This document shows, piece by piece, positions 49,301 to 60,112 of a stretch of 64,000 bases of DNA (positions within the stretch are counted from its first letter, which is position 1; the number at the start of each line of letters is the position of its first letter). The DNA comes from Morella rubra (taxonomy: Eukaryota; Streptophyta; Magnoliopsida; Fagales; Myricaceae): contig CM025852.1 of assembly GCA_003952965.2 (NCBI GenBank), positions 1,129,545 to 1,193,544 of the forward strand, in the 5' to 3' direction. Both the position numbers and the translations under genes were made by a program. The notes under the pieces were generated by a model. The model was not told where the DNA came from. It saw only the letters and a list, made by a program, of their open reading frames with translations, and did no database searches.

Positions 49301-51209
49301 ACAGAAAGAAAATAATTTAAATACTTGTTTGTGGCAGTGCCAACAAACTCGTGGATGAGCAGCTCCCTCCTCCCCTAAAATTTGAATTGCAACAACAGCT
49401 TTTCCTGTAATTTGAGGCTTATCTTCTTCATCTGGCCCTTCAGAAATCCTCCATACATAAACACGTCCATCTATGCCAACACTGCATGAATGCAGTAAAC
49501 ATGAACAAAATATAAACTGGAGGAAGCGAATTATGAATGACAAAACGAACGAAAGCTACCTAGCCAACAGGTGAACATCCTCAGCAAAGAACGCCATGTC
49601 TGTGACCCTCTGACATAACCAACATAGTCGCTTATTAGATTGAAGATGCAACAAAGTCATAGAAAAACCTAAGCAGATCATCGATGTGCTTGGCCCTTGG
49701 ATTAAGCCGCATTCAATGGGAAATAAGTGACACAAATGCAAGAGTTAACATGACTAATCACGTGTCAACAGCTAATGGAATAACTAAGAGGCTGCAAATT
49801 TTTTTTCTTCAAAGCCAAAGCATGAAAGTATGGATAAGGACCATTTGCAAACCAATTTGATGTGTAGTTCCTACAGTGTAAGACTTATTGAAATTTCAAG
49901 AGAACCCAAGAATACGTCTAGTTATAAAGAACTTTGAAATTCTTCATGCCATGGACAGAAAATCTAAAATTTAAGGAGAAAACAAGACAATCCAAAAACG
50001 CCTCTTGTCTGTTGACGCACAAGTGTGGTGGTTTTACTTCATCTTGGTTTTTGTTACGCAATAACGTATGTTAGTAATTTCTTAATACGATGTGTCTTTC
50101 CTTAAGTCTAAGACTTATGAAATTTCAAGAGAACCCAAGAATGCGTCTTGTTATAAAGAACTTTGAAATTCTTCATCTTCACGTCATGGACAGAAAAATC
50201 TAAAATTCAAGGAGAAAAAAAGTGGTCCAAAAACGCCTCTTGTCTGTTGACGCACGAGTGTGATGGTTTTACTTCATCTTGGTTTTTTTTACCCAATAAC
50301 ATATGTTAATTTCTTTCATCAAAATTTAAGCTTCAATAGTTTTCATTTGCTTGTTAACCAATCCCAATTATGCATATATATCTCATCTCGTTGCAACGGA
50401 AAAGATACCTGAGTGTGGCCTCGAAGCAACGAGCGCAAGGCTGTGTTGATATTAAGCACGCGGATATTGCCCTGCCTCAGTCCGTAGCAGATATAGGATT
50501 TATTGACTGCAATCTGGCGGCCGAATACGAGCTGAGGATCGGATTGGTACTTGGTAATGGGAGTGACCTCCAGTTGAGGCTGCACCTCCCCTTGCAACCG
50601 AACATCAACGTCGTAGATCACGTGCTCACCGACCAAATGCCGGCCCTTGGGCAGCTTACTGCTCGGCATCCGAATCGGCATCGGCCCCGGACCGACGGGG
50701 GGCATCAAATTCATCATCGCTGACGAAGAGGAGGAGGGAGGGTTCGGTTGTGGTGGGGGCGGGGCTAATGGGGGCTGATGAGGGGGCATGTCGAGATTGG
50801 GGTTTAGGAGGGCCATAAGGCGGGCCCCAGAGTTGGGGTTTGAATTAGGAGATGATGAAGAGGAAGAGATTGGGGGTTGGAGAGGAGGGGTTGGGTAAGA
50901 GAGGGAACGTTGGTGCTGCAACGGTGCGTTTGGATGGTGGGGATGGTACTGGTAGGGTTGCTGGTGGTAGGGATTGGGGCCAGGGTGGTGAAAGGGTGCG
51001 GATTGGGGAGGGTAGGAGAAGGGGCCGGAGGGCGGTGGGAAAGTTACTAAAGAGTGAAGATTTACAGGGTTTTGGACAGCACCGGGGCTGGGCTGTGCTT
51101 GTGGTTGCTGTAGTTGCGGTGGAGAAGGATTCGTGGGTTTGAAGAAATTCTGCATGTCAAATGGTGGGATGGACTGCTGCTGATGGTTGGGATGACCGGA
51201 GGAAGCCAT
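43313..51209 (-). CDS. VCS: VARICOSE / EDC4 mRNA-decapping scaffold
   Basis: Scaffold of the cytoplasmic decapping complex in processing bodies, linking DCP1/DCP2 for 5'-3' mRNA decay; in Arabidopsis required for leaf and vascular development. Exons on the minus strand: 50409-51209, 49560-49609, 49325-49481, 48974-49192, 48584-48712, 46713-48344, 45952-46311, 45760-45879, 45448-45618, 44584-44748, 44292-44417, 43313-43621. All are GT-AG and in phase: 1412 aa (Arabidopsis about 1340). Residues 1-200 are a Pro/Gln/Ser/His-rich disordered region. A WD40 domain follows ([65 protein letters not shown]), then a long Ser/Thr-rich linker within the 1.6 kb exon, then a helical C-terminal EDC4 region ([28 protein letters not shown] end). 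An in-frame ATG at 51,392 exists, but MASSG at 51,209 fits the family start and follows a (CT)n leader. Confidence 0.95.
49879..50317. repeat. Tandem duplication of about 0.2 kb within VCS intron 1
   Basis: Copy 1 (from 49,879 to about 50,080) and copy 2 (50,109 to about 50,317) share TAAGACTTAT, TTTCAAGAGAACCCAAGAAT, CAAAAACGCCTCTTGTCTGT and GTTTTACTTCATCTTGGTTT in the same order and orientation. Differences are small, so the duplication is fairly recent. Confidence 0.9.
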
Positions 51210-51210
51210 G

Positions 51211-51249
<39 letters not shown>

Positions 51250-51268
51250 GGACAGAGAGAGAGAGAGT
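51210..51268. repeat. (GA)n tract in the VCS leader
   Basis: GA-rich microsatellite directly upstream of the VCS ATG; it reads (CT)n on the gene strand, as in many plant leaders. Confidence 0.9.
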
Positions 51269-52550
51269 TTAGAGATGTTGCAGAGCGTGAGATCTGAAGG
51301 AAGGGACTTTGGGTTTGGGATGGCAGCACAGGAAAACCCCAAGACGACTTTGAAAGTGAAGACGGGGGGAGTGGGCACTTTTGGGCGATCAAATTATAAT
51401 CAATGGGAAATGTAAAAATTCAGCTTTTTTTTTCCCCCTCTTTTTTATTAAAAGGTTATTTATGAATTTTGATTGGATGAAAAACCAATGGCGGCCCAAA
51501 TTTTCATCTTTCTGAATTTTTTTTTTATAACATTTGAGGGATAAAATTTTACACACCAAGGAAGTCACTTTTTATATTTAAATCATAATTTCATGCATAT
51601 GAATTAACTTTCAATCACTGGTTATGGTCCCTTCACGTTAGAGTTTATCCATATCAAAACAGCCGCTCATTGTATTTGATTAGCCAACAAGAAAAAAAAA
51701 TATTTTTTTATTGTCTTCTTTATTTATCAACCTCCCAATCAATTTGCCCATTACATTAATATATTCTTAAATTAATGGTAAGCTATCTTAAAAAATATTA
51801 AAAAGATCTCGGATTTACTTTTTGTTACAAAAGTGACAATTATTAGAAATACAGTATTAATTAGCCTCTAAGTTTCCAAGTATACAGTATTTGAAAAAAG
51901 AAAATAAAAAAAGAAACAGAAAGCAAAAGGGCTACGTAGAGCATATTTAAACAGTTAATGGGCTCTCGTTGGACAGAGGCTGAGACCTTTGGGCCTTGGA
52001 GGCTCCATAACATGACTGAAAGGGCCAAGCGTTCAACATATGGGTTGAGGCTACATGGACGTAATCGGTGAGCCACTGCCACCCTAATTGAAGGAAAGAG
52101 AGAGAGAGAGGGGGAGAGAAAGCGACGGATAAGGCAATTGGGGTGGCTCAGAAGGAATGCGAGAGTCCCCTTTCTGCTTGAAAAAAGGCCAATAAAAGGC
52201 CGATTCATCTTTTTATCCAAACCAAGACGAGCGCAAATACCCCCCTCCCTCCCCTATGAATTGCTTTCCTTTTAAGCGAACGCTTGCTACTCCTATTCCC
52301 CCCACAGTGTGTGCATAACGTCGAAGCATTTTCTTTGTTTCTTTCTTTGATAGAGATTACACGCTTCGTTTTCCCTGCACGTTTTAGCCAGCCAGCAATC
52401 CCCAAACACCATACTCTTTCTCTTTCTTTCCCTTATAAACCTCCCTCCCACGGCTTCGAAGATCCAAAAACCCAACGCAGTTCGCAGAGAAAGAAAGAAG
52501 GGCTAAGGGGAGAGAGAGGAAAAGGAAAAAAAGAAAAGAAAAGAAAGAAG
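51269..52550. promoter_or_regulatory. Divergent intergenic promoter region
   Basis: Separates VCS (minus) from the microprotein gene (plus). Several GGGCC/GGCCC motifs occur near 51,960-52,040. CTTATAAACC at about 52,432 is a TATA candidate for the plus gene, followed by a GA/AAG-rich leader up to 52,550. Confidence 0.45.
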
Positions 52551-52751
52551 ATGTGCTGTGGGAGTAAGATATGCATGCTGTGCACGTGCGTGATACTGGT
52601 GGTGATATTAATCGGGTTGCTGTTCGGGTTCGGGGTGTTCAAGAACGGCTTCCACAAGCTGAAGAGCACGGTGGATCTCTGCGACCCCAATATCTATGGT
52701 AGTCTCTGCGGAAGGCCCTTCTTGGGTTTTGCAGCCCCTCCTCGTCCGTGA
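52551..52751 (+). CDS. Cysteine-rich single-span membrane microprotein
   Basis: Uninterrupted 66-codon frame: MCCGSKICMLCTCVILVVIL then IGLLFGFGVFKNGFHKLKST and a Pro-containing tail ending AAPPRP. Five Cys occur in the first 13 residues (2, 3, 8, 11, 13), next to one strongly hydrophobic segment (about 8-30), then a basic region (K31...K36-K38). This suggests a tail- or signal-anchored membrane protein with possible acylation of the N-terminal Cys cluster. It resembles small conserved plant proteins annotated only as transmembrane or hypothetical; I know no assigned function. A longer in-frame ATG exists at 52,284, but that extension is compositionally leader-like (AG-rich) and the TATA candidate lies downstream of it, so the shorter start is preferred. 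Confidence 0.75.
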   Translation: MCCGSKICMLCTCVILVVILIGLLFGFGVFKNGFHKLKSTVDLCDPNIYGSLCGRPFLGFAAPPRP

Positions 52752-53571
52752 TCATATAATGCGTAGCTTTTCTAAGCATTTACTAGGATTTTCAGTTTCG
52801 TTTTTCATCTGTTTTCTTCTATTGTTTAATTAATCTCTGTTGGTAATTTGGAATTATGTTGATTTTGTAATGGCCTTCTTCCCTCCTTCCGTGTGGTTTT
52901 CCCTTGCTTCCATTGCTGTGTGGGGAGGCAGGATTCCTTGTCATGTTCCTCTGGAAATAAGTTGCCTACATTTTTATAATTCATTGATTGTGGGGGATTT
53001 CATTATCAGGAGGCAAACGGCGCCCGAGAGACGTGATATTGCATTGCATGTGTCTTCGAATTTTTAAGAGTTTAGAATTATTTACATAAAATAAAAGGAC
53101 ACTCCAAAGTGATATCTTCTTAGGAGATTCGAACTCAGAAAACATCAAGGAACTAAATTTATTTTTGGATCTTTTGAAGTTAATTAAAAAGAAATGGTAA
53201 AATTGGTGGTCTGAAAGTGATATCATAGTTGTCGTAGGTTAATGGTCTTCATCAACAACCACCGCCCACCGGACACACTACCCATAATATATAGCGCACA
53301 GAATCGGCCCTTGGTGGGGGGGGGGGGGGGTTTTGGTCACTTTGTTGGCCTTGCCGGTCCCATAGTAGGTTCTGTTGCGTCACCTCTAGGTCGCTGTTGT
53401 TCTTAGTTCTGTTGCTAGGATTTAAGTGGTTTCGGTAGTTATATTTTACCGTTTCCTGACACCCACTCTTTCTACGCAGCAGCATGGAGCATTTGTAATT
53501 TCTCAGACCAATTTGAATCTCATTAGTATTATTTTGCAGCTTAGTCTTACTTAGATTTATAATTTTTTAAT
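52752..53571. other. 3' flank of the microprotein gene
   Basis: Holds the presumed 3' UTR (T-rich, 52,752 to about 52,900) and then AT-rich sequence with a run of 15 G at 53,316-53,330. A GAGATTCGAACTC motif near 53,128 resembles a Pol III B box on the minus strand but has no tRNA structure around it. Confidence 0.45.
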
Positions 53572-54036
53572 GGGATAAAGTCATAGTTAATCCTTTTGAG
53601 TAAAAATCAAATAACTCATTTAACTTTCAATCTAACAATTTAAGATTTATAATTTTTAAAACTATTAATCTTTATTTCATCTAAATCATGCAAAATGAAT
53701 GCTTTTGACTAAATTTTTAAAAATAATAAAATTTTAAAAATAAATTAAAAATAATAAATTATTAAATAAAATTTCAATAATTTTATTTAAAAATATTATT
53801 TTATTTAAAATATTATTTTATATTTTTTAATGAAATATTTTTTATTTTTAGTAATTTTATTTTGAAGGGACATTCTAATATTTTTTTATGCTTTTCCATT
53901 TGATTTAATGTCTGATTTAAACAAAGAGCAAAAATTAATAGATTTTGAAAGTTATAGATTTTAAATTGTTAGATTAAAAATTATGAGAACTATTTGATTT
54001 TTGTCCAAACATAAGAAGCTAACTATGACTTTACCC
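53572..54036. mobile_element. Mutator-like MITE, second copy
   Basis: About 465 bp with ends GGGATAAAGTCATAGTTA and, in inverse, TAACTATGACTTTACCC, plus the same internal AT-rich blocks (ATCATGCAAAATGA near the left arm) as the element at 26,579-27,041. Flanks TTTTTTAAT and TTTCTTAAT resemble a 9-bp target duplication with one change. It is non-coding. Confidence 0.8.
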
Positions 54037-54489
54037 ATTTCTTAATCTTTATTGTATCTCGTATCGTGGATTTATATGCAATGAAAATCTTTCGGCATTA
54101 CTTAGAAAAAAAAAAAAAAAAACAGCATGACCTTCGAACGGCCATCACCAGTTGTCTCTTGCCAGCCTATCTAATAGCTCACGAGGCTTGTGCGCAGAGT
54201 ACAACGTTATAGCCGGATGGGAACGTGTGGGAGAGCCCTATATGAGGAGTCAGTCAGTGGGTTTCACTCAAATGGCAAGAGACAGTATCAAGTTCACTCC
54301 CCAACTGTTTGTTTGCTATTCTAGGCGATTGGGGTCCGGCTGTGAAGCATTAAACCGCTTTTACACCACCGGCCCAAAATGATGAAAATCTCTATCCAGT
54401 ACCAGCTCAGACCAAAATTGATGGAACAGTTTACGGTGGTGGGATTATCAAAAATTGTTACAGCATGACGCATGGAAGTTTGTAGTCTC
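54037..54489. other. 3' flank of the TFB1 gene
   Basis: Contains an A-run at about 54,105-54,122 and the presumed 3' UTR of the minus-strand TFB1 gene. No other gene is recognised. Confidence 0.45.
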
Positions 54490-57400
54490 CTAAACATATC
54501 CGTTTGGTTTCTCTCCACTTCTTGCCGACCTCTTCTGCAAATCCGACTCGTAATGTTGGAAAGCAGCATCTAGAGCCTGCATCAATAAGTGCATGGATGT
54601 TTCAACTATGTTACTTATCACTGTTTGATCAATTATATTTGTAAAACGTCAACTGTACACCCGGGCCAACAGCCTTTTGCGCTGACCTGATGCATAGGAC
54701 GAACAAGGAGGAAAACCTGCTGCCGGAGGTCTGACTGCACAGATTCCTTTATTTCCTGGGTTTGATGAAAACATAAAACACAACGTTTAACTGAAACAAT
54801 ATGCAAACTACTCAAAGCCACAGCTAATGCAATTCAAAGAGCCATGGGGATCCCAAGTCATCGATAAAATAAACTACACTAATTATCCACATACTACTGT
54901 TCAGATAAAGGAAATAACCATGGCAGTCAAAGATACCTCCAGCTGGGGATAAATTTTAGACATAGCATCCTTCAGTCTGCACACCTGCGAATTAATCATT
55001 AGATGAACCCAGCAACAGGCATCTGTATCAATCCAATCAAAAGAGTACTACATCAAACTAAAGGCAATCCATGCTCTAAATGTCTTGAGTCACCACATTT
55101 CAAATGCTATGATCATTTATCCCCGATTTAACAGATGCCGAAATTAAGGGCTACAGTTCCTGACTATCTTCCGTAGTTTGAATATAAGGATGCCTCTGAC
55201 TTTTCAAGAACCATAAATCACTATGCTACTGAAAAGATGTACAAAGTTCCTTATGCAAGTTTCAAGGAATTTATCTTATCTGAAAGTCTGATTCATAAAG
55301 TTAGAGAAAACCTGAAACTGTGATACAAAACCAACAAACTCCTCCTAACATTTAGTTGACTATATCCAGGCTATAAATTCTACAGACTTGCCCTTTTTCG
55401 GTTTTGCCGAAGTAATCTCTATGGCTCTTATAAATACAAAAAAATTACTCAAAAAAAAATACGCAAATGCATCTACCATAGTGACTCTTGTCCATGCTCG
55501 CTAGTAGAGAACTTACCTTGGCATAAAGATAGGATGTAGTGATAGGATATGAAGACCAAAAGTGCCGCAGTAATTCTTGAATGCATATCCAATGCTGGAA
55601 GAGGAAAACACCCTTATACATATTTATACAGCTGAAAGACCCAAATTAATAACCTATCTAACAAGACAAAAATGAGTTCTAGCATACAGCATGCTAGATC
55701 AAGCCTTGAATAAATATAAAAAAGGTGACCATTAGTTCCATTTTTTTCTGAACAGCAGCAACATATGAATTTAAGAAACTCAGATAAACTCACATGTAGC
55801 AGTTCCTCTTTAGTTGTGTTCGGCAACTTGTCCAGTATACTCTCTTGAACATTCTTACCGAGTTGATATTTGTTACTTGAGATATTCTGGGTTAAACCAT
55901 TAAGGACCTGAATCATAAAAATTAAGCAGCTCAATTACAAAAAATACAAATACAGAATATCCTATAAAATAACTTCTTTTTCTTCATCCAACATCTTAAA
56001 GATGATGTGAAGCAAAAATGTTATACCGCGAGGGCAACCTCAGGTTTGACAATGGGAGCATTCAATCCCATAGACCTGATCTCAGATATCGAACCCCTCA
56101 AAAATCCATATGCTTCCTCATTGCTCAGACTACATCTCAGTTGTTCCGTTCCAGCTCGTGAATCGTCAGAAGCTTTGAGTGCATTGGCTTGTTGGGAATC
56201 AAAGTAATCGCGAGGATCCTAATTTTGGAAAGTCAAAGCATAAAATATCTACATGATAATAATTTTTATGGATAACACAGTGGAGACAGTCCGACCTTGA
56301 TACAAAGTGGAGCAAAAGGGTGGTCATGAGGGGCCTGAAGGTCCTCCATCACAGTCGTCCGAAAGATTCGATCACCTCTCTCCTCCTTTTCATTCGCATC
56401 AGATTCTTCACAACACCAGCAAAAGAATAACAGCAGATTCTACATAAGACTGGAGAAAAGGAAGCAATTTTTTGTTTTGGGAAAAAGGAATGAGAGGAGC
56501 TGGAGGAAGAGAGAGAGAGAGAGGGGGGGGGGGGGGGGTTTAAAATCAAATTGAATAAACAAACAAAAATAAGTCACACTAACCCTGTCTTGAGCGGGCA
56601 AGCGCTTCTGCCACAGTTATTGAATCGTCCAACTCTACATCTACATTCAGGTTTACAAACTGAAGTTATGCACCTAAAGTAAATCATTAAAGAAAAAAAC
56701 TCAGCAAGTGCAATAGACTGCAACATTTCATCTTTTCACTCAAACTACTGTTTAAAGAAAATAAAATCCTGTGAGAAGAAGGCATATAATGACGTTTAGT
56801 CGTTAATCATTTGTTATTGGGTTTAAAAAAGTACAAGGCTAAAGCGAAGAGAGATCCCTACCTATAGTTCTTCCTTCAAGTACAACTTCACCTTGTCGGT
56901 TAAGGTCTTGTAACAAAGTTCTCCTGTATTGTTCGGGCTGTGATTCAGTTATTTCCTTACTACCATCACGAAAAATCCCGTGATCCTGCAACATACAACC
57001 AGATAATAAGGAAATACAAGATCATATCCAATAACAAGGAAAATTAACCAGAGCTTCAAATTGTCCGGTTCGTTATTTCCTAAAAGTTATCTTTTTCTTG
57101 CAATGGAATAAGGTATCTTCTTGCCCTTGTTGAGTAACTCCTTATATGAAGATACAACAGTGTTAACCATGAGTCTTGTCATGTAACCAGAATTGCCTAC
57201 CCCAATATAGGGAGGAGGAAGGTGGCCAGGGGGACTGAATGACTATGGTTTATCCAACAGTACAAGCTTGACTTCAAAACTACCAGTAAGAACACTACTG
57301 TTTTAGGAAATATGGAATTCAAGACCAGCTAGATCTATTTACAATTGAGAACTTCTGCAATAGAAATTGTCTCTTAGACTGTCTTGTATCTTAAGGTTGT

Positions 57401-57523
57401 CTGATCACTTCATTCTCAAACTCCCTGACACCTTTACTTGAGTAAAGGACAAAAATATTTTCAAATGTGGACCTTTATCCCAAGAAATTTTTTTTTTGGG
57501 GGGAGAGGGGGGGGGGGGGGGAG

Positions 57524-57556
<33 letters not shown>

Positions 57557-58444
57557 CATTCAATGTATCAACCAACAGAAATTACAAGAATAGTCTACAT
57601 ACTGGGAGATGAATGTAATCATCCCCTTGGTCAGCTTCCATGTCCAGAGTTGGATCAACTCGTCGAATCTGTCAACGAAGGATACCACATAAGGAGCCGA
57701 GGAAGTACTCAAATGATCATACAAACAATGCAACAGAAGCATTCCAGTTGAAAAACAAAGGAAATCCCAACTTTCAGAGAGAGAGATAGTGGAGAGCACC
57801 TTCTTCCGAGCTTTACTTGCCAATTCATCATCATCCTTCAGGAAAATGGCTAGATCCTCATCTTCAGCAGCCTCTGCCGCAGCTGCAACAGCATTTTTTA
57901 GAGAATGAAGATATTCAGCCCTAAAATATTTTGTCCAGAAGTCCCTCTCTGTCATCTGGAATTCAAAAATCAAAGAGAGAGACACCACTTCATGCTTTGA
58001 GCAAAGTAAATCACAAATTCACATTATTCACTCTCATAAAAACATCTGATAACTTATCCTTCTTAATAGTTAAGGTAAAAAGGAGAGGTGTCATTTTTCT
58101 GCTCACCTTTTTAGGAACCAAATTAAGGAATGCTTTCTGAACAGCTGGTTTCATTGCAAAAATCTGAAAGATGAGTCCCAATTAACACCAAGAAAAGTAA
58201 GCAGCATAAAGATATGCCATTGAATAGGCCAACTCTCTTCCACACATATTTCAATAGGTAAGCCCCAATGAAGTCTTATCTCAGACAATTGGAGAAGCGC
58301 TATATCATAGAAATTCAATACTTGAGCATGATTGACACATAAAAAAGATCAGCTAACACAATCACCTAAACAATCAAAAACCAAAGAAAAGAACGAAACC
58401 TGATATTTGGTCTCTGGCGTCAAATTGTATGTAATCTTGTTTGT
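54490..58444 (-). CDS. TFB1: TFIIH core subunit p62 (TFB1), 5'-truncated by assembly gap
   Basis: Subunit of general transcription/nucleotide-excision-repair factor IIH (human GTF2H1, yeast Tfb1). Visible exons on the minus strand: 58400-58444, 58107-58163, 57800-57955, 57603-57668, 56862-56985, 56584-56640, 56296-56405, 56027-56218, 55794-55907, 55517-55594, 54937-54984, 54687-54755, 54490-54576. All are GT-AG and in phase: 400 residues to the stop (Arabidopsis p62 is about 590). A BSD-type segment is clear (KPAVQKAFLNLVPKKMTERD then FWTKYFRAEYLHS), then an acidic AEAAEDEDLAIFL block, VDPTLDMEADQGDDYIHLP, MEDLQAPHDHPFAPLCIK, HWICIQELLRHFWSSYP, SDLRQQVFLLVRP and the C-terminus ERKP-free RSGEKPNGYV. 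The N-terminal PH-like domain (about 190 residues) is absent: only 152 bases of intron-like sequence remain before the gap, and CACTA DNA follows it. The gene may continue beyond the gap, or be split by the transposon. Confidence 0.92.
56507..56538. repeat. (GA)n plus 16-G run in a TFB1 intron
   Basis: GAGAGAGAGAG followed by 16 consecutive G (56,523-56,538), in the intron between the exons at 56,296-56,405 and 56,584-56,640. It reads as C-run then CT-run on the gene strand. Confidence 0.9.
57498..57556. repeat. G-run plus (GA)n tract in a TFB1 intron
   Basis: A poly-G stretch interrupted by GAGA, followed by a long GA repeat, in the intron between the exons at 56,862-56,985 and 57,603-57,668. 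Similar in make-up to the tract at 56.5 kb. Confidence 0.9.
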
Positions 58445-58596
58445 CTGAAAACATAAAACAAGAAAAGGAAAAGAAGAAACAGAGCACTTAGTTTTCCCTG
58501 CATAAAATCACAAGCAAAAGGTAACTGGTGAGGAAAAAATACATTTGCGAATAAAGGAAACTTCAATAATCATAAGATTTGTTTCAATGAATTGGT

Positions 58597-59596
58597 NNNN
58601 NNNNNNNNNNNNNNNNNNNNNNNNNNNNNNNNNNNNNNNNNNNNNNNNNNNNNNNNNNNNNNNNNNNNNNNNNNNNNNNNNNNNNNNNNNNNNNNNNNNN
58701 NNNNNNNNNNNNNNNNNNNNNNNNNNNNNNNNNNNNNNNNNNNNNNNNNNNNNNNNNNNNNNNNNNNNNNNNNNNNNNNNNNNNNNNNNNNNNNNNNNNN
58801 NNNNNNNNNNNNNNNNNNNNNNNNNNNNNNNNNNNNNNNNNNNNNNNNNNNNNNNNNNNNNNNNNNNNNNNNNNNNNNNNNNNNNNNNNNNNNNNNNNNN
58901 NNNNNNNNNNNNNNNNNNNNNNNNNNNNNNNNNNNNNNNNNNNNNNNNNNNNNNNNNNNNNNNNNNNNNNNNNNNNNNNNNNNNNNNNNNNNNNNNNNNN
59001 NNNNNNNNNNNNNNNNNNNNNNNNNNNNNNNNNNNNNNNNNNNNNNNNNNNNNNNNNNNNNNNNNNNNNNNNNNNNNNNNNNNNNNNNNNNNNNNNNNNN
59101 NNNNNNNNNNNNNNNNNNNNNNNNNNNNNNNNNNNNNNNNNNNNNNNNNNNNNNNNNNNNNNNNNNNNNNNNNNNNNNNNNNNNNNNNNNNNNNNNNNNN
59201 NNNNNNNNNNNNNNNNNNNNNNNNNNNNNNNNNNNNNNNNNNNNNNNNNNNNNNNNNNNNNNNNNNNNNNNNNNNNNNNNNNNNNNNNNNNNNNNNNNNN
59301 NNNNNNNNNNNNNNNNNNNNNNNNNNNNNNNNNNNNNNNNNNNNNNNNNNNNNNNNNNNNNNNNNNNNNNNNNNNNNNNNNNNNNNNNNNNNNNNNNNNN
59401 NNNNNNNNNNNNNNNNNNNNNNNNNNNNNNNNNNNNNNNNNNNNNNNNNNNNNNNNNNNNNNNNNNNNNNNNNNNNNNNNNNNNNNNNNNNNNNNNNNNN
59501 NNNNNNNNNNNNNNNNNNNNNNNNNNNNNNNNNNNNNNNNNNNNNNNNNNNNNNNNNNNNNNNNNNNNNNNNNNNNNNNNNNNNNNNNNNNNNNNN
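58597..59596. other. Assembly gap of 1000 N
   Basis: Exactly 1000 N between an intron of TFB1 on the left and the interior of a CACTA element on the right. Real length is unknown. GC-rich subterminal repeats at the right edge are a likely cause of assembly failure. Confidence 0.99.
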
Positions 59597-59782
59597 GCGG
59601 TCAGTGACCGCCACTAAATATCAACCGCTGCTACCTTGGCTCTATATCAGCGGTTTCTGACCGCCGCTATAGAGACCGCAGCTATATGTTTATTTTTTGC
59701 TCGCGTTTAAAATAAACCACCGGTATATAGGTATATAGCGGCGGTTTTGTGACCGCCGCTATAGACCTATTTTTTTATAGTG
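59597..59782. mobile_element. Terminal part of a CACTA (En/Spm) transposon
   Basis: Ends in CTATTTTTTTATAGTG at 59,782; its reverse complement begins CACTATAAAAAAATAGG, a CACTA-type terminal inverted repeat. Inside lie subterminal repeats of the form TAGCGGCGGT and its inverse ACCGCCGCTATA, in both orientations. The other end is in the gap or beyond it. Confidence 0.85.
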
Positions 59783-60086
59783 CGGGTAGAACAAATTAAT
59801 TAAGAGTTGTTTCATGTGACCAAATAATTTCCATGAAAGTTATTGTATGTAACGATGGTCAATATTTGCTTCAAATTTGATGGAAGTAACGTTGTATCTC
59901 TTGTGATGCTCTCTCTAACATAGTATTGTGATCAATAATCTTATTAATAATTAAGCTTACTTAACGTTAATTGAGTACATAGCATAATGTAAAGTTTCAA
60001 GAAATAATTATTTTGCCTTCAAAATTTGAGGTCAATGTCACTAATTTGTGTTCTAGATTATCAATATGACATTAAACTTTTAAACT
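59783..60086. other. Spacer between two CACTA ends
   Basis: AT-rich 304 bp with no gene and no subterminal repeats. It is host sequence or the interior of an older insertion lying between the right end of one CACTA element and the left end of the next. Confidence 0.5.
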
Positions 60087-60112
60087 CACTATAGAAATAA
60101 AGTCCTATAGCG

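Noticed and set aside
50370-51142. Plus-strand frames of about 100 codons opposite VCS exon 1
   Set aside because: Antisense shadows of the Pro/Ser-rich GC-rich VCS N-terminus; Arg/Gly-rich translations with no family features.
51210-51392. N-terminal extension of VCS from ATG at 51,392
   Set aside because: It would translate the CT repeat into Ser/Leu runs; family members start at the MASS motif.
52284-52550. N-terminal extension of the microprotein from an ATG at 52,284
   Set aside because: The extension would start upstream of the TATA candidate and is encoded by leader-like AG-rich sequence; the MCCG start gives a compact membrane protein.
53110-53240. tRNA or SINE suggested by GAGTTCGAATCTC on the minus strand
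   Set aside because: Only the B-box-like motif is present; no A box at proper distance and no cloverleaf could be drawn.
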